Shown here: one piece after another, positions 55,501 to 63,886 of the stretch
Layout of the letters: the number at the start of each line of letters is the position of its first letter
How positions within the stretch are numbered: position 1 is the first letter of the stretch
Source of the DNA: Colwellia psychrerythraea 34H
GTDB lineage: Bacteria > Pseudomonadota > Gammaproteobacteria > Enterobacterales > Alteromonadaceae
Direction: 5' to 3'
DNA length: 64,000 nt
NCBI RefSeq assembly: GCF_000012325.1
Contig: NC_003910.7
Location: 2,666,001-2,730,000, forward strand
Notes under the pieces: generated by a model
The model's input: the letters and a program-made list of their open reading frames with translations, nothing else
The model's database searches: none
Told to the model about the DNA's origin: nothing
Position numbers and translations under genes: made by a program

Positions 55501-56302
55501 CGAGCAGAAGCAACAAAGTACCTATCAACTGGTTACTGTTAATGCCACCATGATTAACGAGTTTTATCAGCACATAGAAAACTTTGGTCGACGTATCAAG
55601 CAAATTGGTAAACGTTTATCAACAAAAGTGACGGCATTAGCGCATTTTGAAGCCTTAGCTGATATCAGTGTTACCACAGTAATGAAGCAAGAAGAGTTAG
55701 ATTACTGGGGTCCTTTGCAAAAATTTGCTGAAGTGTTTGAGTTATATAAAGACCAATTACGAGATGGTTTAGGTGATGTACCTGATGACTTAGTGTTTGC
55801 TATGCAAAAATTGGCGAGTTACTTGCCCAACGAAGGGTTTGTTTTAGCACACAATAATTTGTTTGATTTAGAATTTACTATTGTCGAAAAAGGCCAAGTA
55901 AAACACGCACGTAATGCTAAGCAGCTTAAAAAAGTGAGTTCAACAGGATTATCTTACCTAGCTATGTTGTCTTTATTTGCGGGTTTATTAGCGATGTTAC
56001 GTGGTGACAGCAAACATGCTAGCCAAATAATTTTACCGGTAGATGAGCTTGGTGAACTAGCAGCAGAAAATATTGATCTGTTATTACAAATGTTTAATGA
56101 CAACCATATCAGTATGTTATCTGCATCTCCATCTACAGACCGCCATATATTGTCCTTGTATCACCGTCATTATAAGTTAAAAGATAACAAAATTTATCAT
56201 GCTGATATTCCACAATCTCGTTTAGATGAATTACTCGCGCAACGTAATCAAACAGTAACAAATGCACAAGAAGATAAAGCAGGGGAGCCAACTAATGTTT
56301 AA
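52571..56302 (+). CDS. SMC-like ATPase of a MksBEF/Wadjet-type complex (MksB/JetC-like)
   Basis: The 1243-residue protein has Walker A GTNGAGKTS (residues about 35-43, Lys41). A long region rich in coiled coil (about residues 250-1050) is followed by a C-terminal signature SSTGLSYLA (from residue 1123) and a Walker B ILPVDELGEL (Asp1158-Glu1159). The opening LLRIIIIDSFWQGQVNELDL is typical of the MukB-like/MksB/JetC group, not canonical SMC. It is expected to dimerise, hydrolyse ATP and move or extrude DNA with the two downstream partners. It is the first gene here, whereas mks and jet operons usually have it last or third. Confidence 0.85.
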   Translation: MAEHGYSLLRIIIIDSFWQGQVNELDLTGHTQLEGTNGAGKTSLMRLLPLFYGMRPSDIVSKVDQAKNFADFYLPRESSILVYEYARPFGQKCQVLATSDGRGVHFKFIDGAYDSQLFISSTQGSKAKPFTISEIEKNYRNIGKESSKFLGIDKYRQVIQNLRSGRKHKEIRVLQNRFSFSEQACPHIDKVINGTIEKNLDFEAVKRMLVAIASDHLARNTSDEKEQLSLNKADITNWLADIQASRAIKKVADKISVWQNDFSAFASLVNKLQHLHAETLAHQERLEVKQQQRDELKRSSIANRSSLESELANTIEKYQKAISDLNAKIEADLSKIELLDDDKFNYDDDDASSYQIKADQAPQIQAELTEVIAVIDAFEGNITKIGQKFDKLIQKIEVEKLKALSTNKERSAQITSESNGQLAHINEVFHQQEQSLNAQLHKEELKLQKDQQHFQHQLSSAQQQLTQPTIPLELTTDIEENVIAFSQAQQSYNQLLQQESALQKQQYQLDKQQDKQLTLRSEANRYLEQLRQDYHQVELQLLPQADSLHHYLINEPQAADWQKTIGRLLTTEQLSRTDLNPQWLESINAPASLYGLSIDLQQLPCDDSLFLDEAQLREKRQVIETKLQTQTDKITQLDEQLKSLAKEINQLKVSASEHAQSVNQKKLTMGQLQTQQESLVVKKQLAIKAHRQTIETQLQIFNQQLKALEKKQHSFEENKAEQLHELTNDKLEKCMVVESDRDNQLTLLSEQLVALITSAKQRTAELKKQQTSDIKHLDPEGEVDKSIAKRVQLEKNLQQCSVFAQKARDYQSFINERYCHRDALVEENQNRKIIKRNLESNFEDSNIELTTKINDLKLLIRKNNQEKQATDDLLVQLNDNKRLCEMSAIESELSEQEPANQADLTVSFCHDFYQQFKTIEKRLATQLNTFSERFRKDHSGSELFDNWQKLLLDNDSYSGAKALFKYREPISELLNSAEQKQQSTYQLVTVNATMINEFYQHIENFGRRIKQIGKRLSTKVTALAHFEALADISVTTVMKQEELDYWGPLQKFAEVFELYKDQLRDGLGDVPDDLVFAMQKLASYLPNEGFVLAHNNLFDLEFTIVEKGQVKHARNAKQLKKVSSTGLSYLAMLSLFAGLLAMLRGDSKHASQIILPVDELGELAAENIDLLLQMFNDNHISMLSASPSTDRHILSLYHRHYKLKDNKIYHADIPQSRLDELLAQRNQTVTNAQEDKAGEPTNV

Positions 56303-56918
56303 ACAAAGTATTCAAAAGCTACTTTGTGGCGCAGTTATTTGTCAAACAGCACATGAAGCTGAATATCTATACTTAAAAGCCGAAAGTCATAACGACAAGG
56401 TGAATGACTTTTTAGCTAATTTAGATAGAAAACTAACCTATCTTGATAGCGCTGATGCCTATTACTGTACTTTTAATCAGGTCGATGAAAATAACTATCA
56501 CGAGCTCAGTATTTTATTTACTGAAATGCGCAGCACCTTTAGACCTTTAGTCGAATTTTTAGATTTACTGTTAACGGCAACGCAAGCTGATTTACCTATT
56601 CGCGCTAAGTCTGTTTTGAATATTAATGAATTATTCGAACCCTTTGAACATGATCAAACGTTGAGTGAGCAATTACGCCGACTGACATCAATAAAGCCTT
56701 TTAAAACTAATAAAACTGAAACGCGAGAGCAATTAGTGATGGTTTTTCAAAAGCTTGAAGAGATGCATTATTTTGTCCGTAAAAATACCGGTAGCAGCAG
56801 ATATTATGCCACCGCACGATTTGACTTAATTTATTTACTGATTGAATTTTTAAATGATGCTGAACTGATCAGTTTACCTGAGCAAGAAAAAAGCCAACAA
56901 GATGAGCTGCTTTTCTAA
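56295..56918 (+). CDS. MksE/JetB-like kite subunit
   Basis: From the ATG at 56295 (AGGGGAG seven bases upstream) the product has 207 residues. It overlaps the SMC stop by 8 bases and its own stop overlaps the next start (TAATG). The C-terminal winged-helix segment SSRYYATARFDLIYLLIEFL resembles the DUF4194/MksE pattern. Kite subunits bind the kleisin and regulate the SMC ATPase. The assignment rests mainly on size and position between the SMC and a large helical protein. Confidence 0.72.
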   Translation: MFKQSIQKLLCGAVICQTAHEAEYLYLKAESHNDKVNDFLANLDRKLTYLDSADAYYCTFNQVDENNYHELSILFTEMRSTFRPLVEFLDLLLTATQADLPIRAKSVLNINELFEPFEHDQTLSEQLRRLTSIKPFKTNKTETREQLVMVFQKLEEMHYFVRKNTGSSRYYATARFDLIYLLIEFLNDAELISLPEQEKSQQDELLF

Positions 56919-58183
56919 TGGCTGGTTTTGACTCTAATCAGGTAGCAAGCTTACTCAGACAAATTGGTGCATACAATGAACTATTGGCTAATGCCTATGT
57001 TTATGGCTCGATAGCCAGTGACGATCAAGATGCGAACACCCTTAGTTTGTTACATAAATCTGGCTTGATCAGACCTGACGATTCTCCTGGTGAGTATCGA
57101 GTAACAACCGATCTTAAACGCATGTTAAATCGACTAATGCGTAAACAATCAAGTTATCGTCAACTGACCGATATGGGTAAAGTGATTGATGCTATTGATG
57201 AAGTCGTCATCGATTATCAACTTGCCATTACGTCTAAAGAACAAGAAGATGCCGAGTATTATTTAGATCAACTCGATGATTTACTTTATGAAACAAAGGA
57301 CAGCTTAAACAATAACTTAGATACTATGCATTTTGCTATTGTCAGTCAGTTTGGTTTCGTGAGTAGCTTGTCTAATAAAATTCGCCAAAATGAACGTTAC
57401 TTATCTCATGCGCAAAAACTGCTAAATGAGCTGCAACAGATTGACCCGCACGACTGTTATGAATGGCTTGATTGGCTAGCGTGCCCGAATGAGTTTGCTC
57501 GGAAAATCACGAGTTTTGTTTATTGGTATAACCAAATATTGCCTAAGTTGCGTTTGATCATTGATAACATGCGCATTAGCTTGTTTCGCTTACGTCGTGA
57601 TGAAAAACAAGCGAGCCAATTACGTAACATGGCGCGATTTTTACGTAAACATCCAGAATTTACCTTGGATGAAAACCTGTTCGAGCTACCAAATTTACCT
57701 GAAACATTAAAATACGCACCACACATGCCACTTAAAAGTTATGTGGATACCAAGCAAACTGGTATTGAACAACCTTTACTTGAATTGGTTCAGTCTCTGC
57801 GTAAACAAAGTATTGTTACACCGATTAAAGCAAGAGAAACTAGCGAAGTCAGCGTTAAACCGATTGAAAGAATTGCCGCTGAAGAAGACTTTTTTGAGCA
57901 ACAAACTGAATTATTATTTGAACGTGTGATCATTAATAACAGTGCTATTTCAGCGTTAAGTTTTTACCAAGAGCTGCAAAACAGTTGGTTAGAACAATCG
58001 CAAACCATTACACCTAAAGCTTGGATTGAATTAGTCTTTAGTTGTTATTGTAAATTAACCAGCGCTCAACAAAATGCACTGACTATAAAAATGAAAGGCG
58101 TTGCGGTAATTGGCACCACAGATAACTACGGTTATAGTGATGTAGTTATTGAATTGAGAGGTAAGTTGAAAGCTAGCGCATAA
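56918..58183 (+). CDS. MksF/JetA-like kleisin subunit
   Basis: The 421-residue, mainly helical protein begins with a winged-helix-like region (about residues 1-80). A long helical section and a C-terminal winged-helix-like part (about 330-421) follow. This is the layout of MksF/JetA kleisins, which bridge SMC heads. It overlaps the kite gene by one base. No JetD (topoisomerase VI A/Toprim-like) gene follows, and no equivalent was seen within the window. Confidence 0.7.
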   Translation: MAGFDSNQVASLLRQIGAYNELLANAYVYGSIASDDQDANTLSLLHKSGLIRPDDSPGEYRVTTDLKRMLNRLMRKQSSYRQLTDMGKVIDAIDEVVIDYQLAITSKEQEDAEYYLDQLDDLLYETKDSLNNNLDTMHFAIVSQFGFVSSLSNKIRQNERYLSHAQKLLNELQQIDPHDCYEWLDWLACPNEFARKITSFVYWYNQILPKLRLIIDNMRISLFRLRRDEKQASQLRNMARFLRKHPEFTLDENLFELPNLPETLKYAPHMPLKSYVDTKQTGIEQPLLELVQSLRKQSIVTPIKARETSEVSVKPIERIAAEEDFFEQQTELLFERVIINNSAISALSFYQELQNSWLEQSQTITPKAWIELVFSCYCKLTSAQQNALTIKMKGVAVIGTTDNYGYSDVVIELRGKLKASA

Positions 58184-58427
58184 GGCCATTACCTAGCGTA
58201 AACAACAGTTGAATAAGCTGGGCGATTCAATCTGTTTTTACAAGAACATATGCTAAAACACAATGTCGCTTTAGCTTTGATTGAACTTACCTAACAGTTG
58301 TAATTAATACCGCTTTAAGTGAAAAATAAATATTGATCTGCCTCATCAAAACGTGACCATTCAAGGTTAATTAGGCAAGATTAGTAGTAAGATAATCATC
58401 CTCATTTCAAATAAATTAAGAGTTATC

Positions 58428-58994
58428 ATGGTAGTTGATCTAAATAGCCGTTACGGTTTAAGCCCTACACACAGTGAAGTGGTAGAAGCGTGTAAAATTA
58501 TTGAGCCGTGCGATGCCTTAGATATGGGTTGTTCAAATGGGCGAAATGCTGTTCACCTAGGCCAACTTGGATTTAATGTAACCGCCATAGATGCTAATCC
58601 TGGTGCCATTAATATGCTACAAAGCATTATTGATGAAGAGAAAATGAACAATATTAAGGCGCAAGCATACGACATTAACAATGCGAACCTTGGCGAGGAC
58701 TATGGTTTTATTAGCTGTACCGTAACGTTAATGTTTATGGACCCAACTCGTGTTGATAACATTCTTGCCGATATGCAAAAGCGTACTCTGGCAGGTGGTT
58801 ATAACTTAATTGTTTGCGCCATGAGTACTGAAGAACACCCATGCCCTGTTGGTTTCCCATTTACCCTAAAAACAGATCAGTTACGTGAAACTTATGAAGG
58901 ATGGGAGCTGATTAAGTACAATGAAGATGTTGGTACTATGCACAATGGCGCAAAATTGCAGTTTGCGACTATATTGGCGCGTAAACCTTTCTAA
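58428..58994 (+). CDS. tehB: TehB-like SAM-dependent methyltransferase
   Basis: The 188-residue product matches TehB: NSRYGLSPTHSEVVEA, motif I ALDMGCSNGRNAVHL, AIDANPGAINML and EEHPCPVGFPFTLKTDQLRE. TehB methylates tellurite and related oxyanions in E. coli; whether it does so here is unknown. The gene stands alone with its own terminator. Confidence 0.9.
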   Translation: MVVDLNSRYGLSPTHSEVVEACKIIEPCDALDMGCSNGRNAVHLGQLGFNVTAIDANPGAINMLQSIIDEEKMNNIKAQAYDINNANLGEDYGFISCTVTLMFMDPTRVDNILADMQKRTLAGGYNLIVCAMSTEEHPCPVGFPFTLKTDQLRETYEGWELIKYNEDVGTMHNGAKLQFATILARKPF

Positions 58995-59058
58995 AGTTTT
59001 TGTAAAACTTGTTTTAAGTCAGTCCAATAGTACTTAACTTAAGCATCAACTCTTTTCC

Positions 59059-59084
59059 AAGCCTCTTCATTGAGGCTTTTTTAT
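59059..59084 (+). terminator. Terminator of the tehB-like gene
   Basis: AAGCCTC (59059-59065) pairs with GAGGCTT (59072-59078) around a 6-nt loop, followed by TTTT. Confidence 0.8.
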
Positions 59085-59230
59085 AATTTCTATTTAGTGA
59101 ATATATTGGTGTTTAGCTAATTACAAATCAAAGTAGTTAATATGTAAAAGGCAAAAATATAAGCACAGGAAAAATACCACAAATCAAACTAAACTTATTT
59201 ATGAAACGTTATAACATGAGGATAGTGATT

Positions 59231-59449
59231 ATGAAAATGTTAGACATCCACAGTGAAATTCAAACAGGTATTATAAATTACCTTTCAATTCACCCAACAG
59301 CGTCAGCTTCAGCACAGCGTATTTGTAATCAATGGCTTGCTAATGAAAGGTACTCTCATAATATTGATCAAGTACAAACTGCAATTAATGGTTTAGTTGC
59401 CCGGGGTGAAATTCATAAACACTCTAACGCGGATATATACACATTATAG
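59231..59449 (+). CDS. Small winged-helix-like protein
   Basis: From the ATG at 59231 (GAGGAT eight bases upstream) the product has 72 residues. Two helices and a short hairpin are suggested by IQTGIINYLSIHPTASASAQ, QVQTAINGLVARGEIHKHSN and a final YTL. The pattern resembles a single small winged-helix domain. The upstream in-frame ATG at 59201 is less well supported. The function is unknown. Confidence 0.6.
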   Translation: MKMLDIHSEIQTGIINYLSIHPTASASAQRICNQWLANERYSHNIDQVQTAINGLVARGEIHKHSNADIYTL

Positions 59450-59797
59450 TAAGGTAGGAAACTCAGATCACCAAGTGACAATCGATGCGTTACAGCTCTA
59501 CCTGTACCAATAACTTATGACATGTACAATTTATCGAAAATTATTCGCTAGTCTATCTTCATTTTTAGTCATAGCTACACCTGCTAGGTTGCCAACAAGA
59601 GCACATACGTGAGCATAATATCTCTGTAACGTTACTCGAAACGACCAACCAACGGAAATTTTACTTTTCTGCGATTTTTCAAGTTAACAGAAAAAATATT
59701 GATCTACCTCAAGATAATGAAAAGTAGTTACTGTCTAAAAAACAAACAGCAAACTAAGATATTAGTATTCCTTAAATATTTATACCTAGGAGGGAAT
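59450..59797. other. 348-base leader of the cytochrome c / Usp / MBL group
   Basis: No coding frame with good support was seen. The notable content is an FNR-like site (59699-59712) about 85 bases before the cytochrome start and a strong SD (AGGAGG, 59788-59793). Confidence 0.55.
59699..59712 (+). promoter_or_regulatory. Candidate FNR/Anr box
   Basis: TTGATCTACCTCAA fits the FNR consensus TTGAT-N4-ATCAA at 9 of 10 defined bases. It lies 86 bases before the cytochrome c start. It suggests oxygen-responsive control of the downstream genes. Confidence 0.55.
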
Positions 59798-60271
59798 ATG
59801 AAATATTCAACATTATCTATATTTGCATTCGTTGCAGTTGGTTTATTCAGCTGTGATTTAGGACCTGAATCGCCTAAGGGCTTTAGTTTACCTGAAGGCA
59901 ATAGTGAAGAAGGCAAGGTTGTCTTTGTAAAATACCAATGTTTAGCATGTCATAGTATAGATGGATTAGAGCCGTTATCTGAGCAAAATGATAACCCCGA
60001 ATTCTCGGTGTACCTTGGTGGTACAACAACAAAAGTGAAAACTTACGCTGATTTACTTACCTCAGTTATAAATCCATCTCATAAGTTTGCAAGAGGCTAT
60101 AAACTCAATAGTATTCAAACTGATGGAGTTTCTAAAATGACAGTTTATAACGATGTGATGACAGTCACTGAATTAGTAAACTTAGTGACTTTTTTACAGT
60201 CTAATTATGAATTAACTCCTTTTAGAAGAAGTGATTATCCGTATTATGGCTATAACGAGGGGGTTAAATAA
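59798..60271 (+). CDS. Cytochrome c lipoprotein
   Basis: From the ATG at 59798 (AGGAGG four bases upstream) the product has 157 residues. The signal peptide ends in the lipobox LFSC, so it should be lipid-anchored. One heme-binding motif CLACH follows near residue 48, and a Met-containing segment SKMTVYNDVMT could supply the axial ligand. It is a small single-heme c-type cytochrome, probably facing the periplasm. It forms a cluster with Usp and MBL-fold genes downstream. Confidence 0.85.
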   Translation: MKYSTLSIFAFVAVGLFSCDLGPESPKGFSLPEGNSEEGKVVFVKYQCLACHSIDGLEPLSEQNDNPEFSVYLGGTTTKVKTYADLLTSVINPSHKFARGYKLNSIQTDGVSKMTVYNDVMTVTELVNLVTFLQSNYELTPFRRSDYPYYGYNEGVK

Positions 60272-60305
60272 ATCATATTCACAACTAATTATAAGGAGAA
60301 TTAAA

Positions 60306-60743
60306 ATGAGTAAATTATTATATCTCGTTGCCGTTGATGGAGGTGAGTGGGGAGAACGTGCAGCTGATCGAGCTATTCATTTAGCGGAAAAAACTCATGC
60401 TAAAGTAAAGTTAGTTACTGTGATAGATTGGCCATATATACACCCTATGATCATCGAAGGTGCTGCTGCTCCTTTATTAGATAAAGAAGCAGAAGAAATG
60501 ACCGTTAAAGCTAAAGTAATCACGCCATTGGTTGAAAAATATAACACTTTATCGCTGAATATTACCACTGAATTACTTTGGGGAGATCCTGCAGTTATAT
60601 TGAAAGAACAAGTTGAGGTTACAAATGCCGATATGATATTTGTTGGTCGCCAGGGAAGATCTTCTGTTGTTGATACCTTATTTGGTAGTGTCGCGAATAA
60701 ACTTGCTCATAGTGTCAGCGTACCTATTGTATTGGTTCCATGA
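60306..60743 (+). CDS. UspA-family universal stress protein
   Basis: The 145-residue product begins MSKLLYLVAVDGGEWGERAA and contains the nucleotide-binding segment VGRQGRSSVVDTLFGSVANK, followed by VPIVLVP. These match the ATP-binding class of single-domain UspA proteins. AAGGAGAA lies upstream and fixes the ATG at 60306. It is 34 bases after the cytochrome gene and likely shares its promoter; UspA proteins are often induced under oxygen or energy limitation. Confidence 0.9.
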   Translation: MSKLLYLVAVDGGEWGERAADRAIHLAEKTHAKVKLVTVIDWPYIHPMIIEGAAAPLLDKEAEEMTVKAKVITPLVEKYNTLSLNITTELLWGDPAVILKEQVEVTNADMIFVGRQGRSSVVDTLFGSVANKLAHSVSVPIVLVP

Positions 60744-60809
60744 TTTAATTTCCTGTTGTTAATTTCGATCATAGAGAACCGGTTATCTAACAATTAGTGA
60801 GGATTATTG

Positions 60810-62165
60810 ATGAATATTACATTCTTGGGTGGTACTGGAACAGTCACAGGTTCAAAATATTTTGTAGAAACAAGTACCACCAAAATTTTGGTTGATTGCG
60901 GATTATATCAAGGTTATAAATGGCTCCGAGCTCGCAACCGAGAGCCATTACCCCTAGATTTAAAAAGCTTAGACGCCATAGTACTTACCCATGCACATCT
61001 AGATCATTCAGGATTCATTCCCGCTCTTTATAAACAAGGCTTCCGTGGCCATGTTTATGCTCATCAAGCTACGATTAGTTTATGTTCTATTTTGCTACCC
61101 GATAGTGGTCATATCCAAGAAGACGATGCAAAATTTTATGGGAAACACAAAATAAGTAGACATGAAAATCCGGAACCTTTATATGACAAAGCAACAGCTG
61201 AGGCATGTCTATCCTTGTTTAAAGCAGTGGATTTTAATGAAGAATTTAAAATTGGCGATATAGAAATAGAACTGCAAAGTGCTGGGCACATATTAGGAGC
61301 CGCGAGTGTGATCCTAAAAGCTGATGGGAAACGTGTGGGATTTTCAGGTGATGTTGGCCGTCCCGATGATATTATAATGTATCCACCGAAACCACTTCCT
61401 CCAGTAGATTTGTTACTACTTGAATCAACTTATGGTAATCGACTACATGATAAAGAAGATGCTTTTGAACAGCTTGCTGAAATTGTAAATTCAACAGCTA
61501 AAAAAGGAGGCGCACTTCTAATACCGAGTTTTGCCGTAGGTAGAACCGAAGCAGTGCAACATATGCTGGCTTCGTTGATGAAAAAAGAACTTATTCCTAA
61601 GTTACCTGTTTATCTTGATAGTCCCATGGCGATCAATGTTTTCAATATTTATTGTGAACATTTTGATTTGAATCGGCTGAGCAACGAAGAATGCCTTGAA
61701 ATGTGCAATGTTGCAACGTTCACTAGAACAGTAGATGAATCAAAAGCATTATCTGAATTGATTATGCCTCATATTATTATAGCAGGCAGCGGCATGGCGA
61801 CTGGTGGACGAATTTTGCATCATCTAAAACGCTTATTAGGTGATTATCGTACCACTGTATTATTCACAGGTTACCTTTCTGGTGGTACCCGAGGAGCCAA
61901 AATGTTGGCTGGAAAGGATAATGTAAAAATACATGGAAAGTGGTTGCCAGTTAAAGCAAGAGTTGAAGTATTAAATGGATTATCGGGACATGGTGATTAT
62001 GAAGATATAACCCAGTGGTTACAGATTTCAAAATTACATCCTAAAACTAAAGTTCTATTAGTCCACGGTGAGCCCGAGGCTAGTGAGTCGATGCGTGATC
62101 ATTTAATGCAACATACTCAGTTCGATGTTGATGTAGCCAAATATCATGAAATATTAAGGTTATAA
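60810..62165 (+). CDS. MBL-fold metallo-hydrolase with beta-CASP region
   Basis: From the ATG at 60810 (GTGAGGA upstream) the product has 451 residues. The metallo-beta-lactamase motif THAHLDHSG, the SGDVGRP strand and the C-terminal LSGHGDYEDI mark the CPSF-73/Ysh1-like group; a beta-CASP insert lies in the middle. Such proteins act as RNA endo/exonucleases in some lineages; a bacterial role is not established. It follows the Usp gene by 66 bases and appears to belong to the same group. Confidence 0.88.
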   Translation: MNITFLGGTGTVTGSKYFVETSTTKILVDCGLYQGYKWLRARNREPLPLDLKSLDAIVLTHAHLDHSGFIPALYKQGFRGHVYAHQATISLCSILLPDSGHIQEDDAKFYGKHKISRHENPEPLYDKATAEACLSLFKAVDFNEEFKIGDIEIELQSAGHILGAASVILKADGKRVGFSGDVGRPDDIIMYPPKPLPPVDLLLLESTYGNRLHDKEDAFEQLAEIVNSTAKKGGALLIPSFAVGRTEAVQHMLASLMKKELIPKLPVYLDSPMAINVFNIYCEHFDLNRLSNEECLEMCNVATFTRTVDESKALSELIMPHIIIAGSGMATGGRILHHLKRLLGDYRTTVLFTGYLSGGTRGAKMLAGKDNVKIHGKWLPVKARVEVLNGLSGHGDYEDITQWLQISKLHPKTKVLLVHGEPEASESMRDHLMQHTQFDVDVAKYHEILRL

Positions 62166-62182
62166 AATGGCATAGAAGCAGG

Positions 62183-62364
62183 GTGGCTAAGTATGAAGTT
62201 TCACTTCGTTTTGTAGCAAAACACAATTTACCTGTGACTGCAGACAACATTGTAGCCAAATGACATCACGCGAAGAATCAGAGTACTTTATTAATTACTG
62301 TCCGAACACAAAAATGGATGGTGATAGCGATGGTATTCCTTGTGAAAAATATTCAGGTATTTAG
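62183..62364 (+). pseudogene. Frameshifted or short Excalibur-domain gene remnant
   Basis: The 3' frame (ATG 62260 to TAG 62364) encodes the Excalibur calcium-binding signature FINYCPNTKMDGDSDGIPCE. The upstream frame from GTG 62183 (VAKYEVSLRFVAKHNLPVTA) ends in a TGA that overlaps that ATG, one frame off. The pair reads like one gene broken by a frameshift, although a real short protein in the 3' frame is possible. Excalibur domains occur at the ends of secreted nucleases and cell-surface proteins. Confidence 0.5.
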
Positions 62365-63095
62365 TCTTTTCAATAAACTCAGTCCTAAACGTTACATCAA
62401 AGTATTTCACTCCCTCTTTGTAAAAAAAATCAGGTTAAAGCACCATCAGCCAGATCACCGCTGTAACTAGCGCAATTCAATTTCGCTCAACTGAATTAAG
62501 ACCAGTCTGAGCAATTTCTTATTGTTTTTAATTAAAAATAACGATAGCAGCTTACCCTATGGTCCCACCGTACAGGCATCAATTTAACAGGCGCTAAATT
62601 AGTGCATCGGCTGGATATTACGCACTATATACTCCCAGTTTCATTATTAAATAATAACAAACAAAAAAATACTCATTATAAAACAGTAGGTTAAATTATG
62701 GCGTGATAATTGTAATACTGTTAGTCGTGGGGTAGTGAGCGCGGTAAGAACATGCTGTTTAATGCGTTAATAAGACCACTTGAACTGATTAGCCTGACCT
62801 TCTGGCACTGAAATTATCAAATAAAAATTAGTGTCATAATATCGTCACAGACCATTGTTAAGTTATACAAAGGTTGTAAGAAAGACGCACTGGAATTGTA
62901 TTTAAAACACAGGAAACGTGCTTGGGTTTGGAGAAAAGTAGTAGCAAGCCTGGAAGAAAGTGATATTAGAAGTTGTCGGGTGTACTGTAAATTAACGTTT
63001 AGATAAACCATCGGGGCTAATTGCTATGTCGGCAATTAATTTAAGCGCTGATAATGAGAATAATATATTACTTTAAGAAGCTATGGAGGCTCGTT
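62365..63095. other. 731-base stretch before phaB
   Basis: No supported gene. A plus-strand frame (about 62811-63005) reads plausibly (DALELYLKHRKRAWVWRKVV) but lacks a start codon, and a minus-strand frame overlaps it; neither is called. The phaB promoter should lie near its right end. Confidence 0.45.
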
Positions 63096-63842
63096 ATGGA
63101 AAATATGAAGATTGCTTTAGTTACTGGTGCTATCGGTGGAATTGGCACGGAGATATGTCGTCAGTTGGTAAAAGATGGTTATAAAGTATTGGCTACTCAT
63201 CGGCCGGGCAAAGAAGACGTCGCAAAGCAATGGCTTGAAGATGAATCATTTGACTCAATTAAGCTAAATCTGTTGTCCCTAGATGTTACAGATTCAATAA
63301 GTTGCGGTGAGACATTAAAGCAAGTAATGCAGGACTATGGCACTATCGATGTCTTGGTTAACAATGCCGGCATTACTCGAGATTCTGCTTTTAAACGCAT
63401 GACTTTTGATAAATGGAACGATGTTATCAACACCAATCTTAACAGCCTGTTCAATGTTACCCAGCCTGTCTTTAACCCGATGTGTGAGAAAGGAAGCGGG
63501 CGCATTATCAATATCTCCTCTATCAATGGCCTGAAGGGCCAATTTGGCCAGGCAAACTATGCCGCAGCTAAAGCTGGAATGATCGGTTTTTCAAAATCAT
63601 TGGCGCTAGAGTCTGCCCGTAGTGGCGTGACAGTCAACGTGATTGCCCCAGGTTATACGGCCACGCCAATGGTTAATGTACTTAAAGATGAAATTCTCGA
63701 TTCTATTAAGGCGCAAATTCCACTGCGCCGTCTGGCTACGCCGCAAGAAATTGCCAAGGCAGTCAGCTACCTGGCCAGCGATGATGCGGCTTATATCACA
63801 GGCGAAACGCTTAATATTAATGGCGGCCAATACATGCACTAA
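63096..63842 (+). CDS. phaB: Acetoacetyl-CoA reductase (SDR family)
   Basis: From the ATG at 63096 (GGAGG six bases upstream) the product has 248 residues. It has the Rossmann motif TGAIGGIGTEI, NNAG, the Ser in NISSINGLKGQFGQ, YxxxK in NYAAAKAGMIGFSK and GFSKSLALE. It reduces acetoacetyl-CoA to (R)-3-hydroxybutyryl-CoA with NADPH, the second step of polyhydroxybutyrate synthesis. FabG-like functions are the main alternative; the thiolase start right after it supports phaB. Codon use and GC are higher than in neighbouring genes. Confidence 0.85.
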   Translation: MENMKIALVTGAIGGIGTEICRQLVKDGYKVLATHRPGKEDVAKQWLEDESFDSIKLNLLSLDVTDSISCGETLKQVMQDYGTIDVLVNNAGITRDSAFKRMTFDKWNDVINTNLNSLFNVTQPVFNPMCEKGSGRIINISSINGLKGQFGQANYAAAKAGMIGFSKSLALESARSGVTVNVIAPGYTATPMVNVLKDEILDSIKAQIPLRRLATPQEIAKAVSYLASDDAAYITGETLNINGGQYMH

Positions 63843-63886
63843 TCCCAGTGCACCACAAACTTACAGACTTAATAAAGGAATTATTG

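Noticed and set aside
58333..58349. FNR box before the tehB-like gene
   Set aside because: TTGAT and ATCAA halves are seven bases apart instead of four, and the four-base reading matches only about 8 of 10.
58184..58427. JetD nuclease after the kleisin gene
   Set aside because: The next gene is tehB-like, and no topoisomerase/Toprim-like ORF lies within the window.
62811..63011. Plus-strand frame (DALELYLKHRKRAW...) and overlapping 64-residue minus ORF
   Set aside because: The plus frame has no start codon; the minus ORF is its mirror and has no support. Kept only as a note in the intergenic entry.
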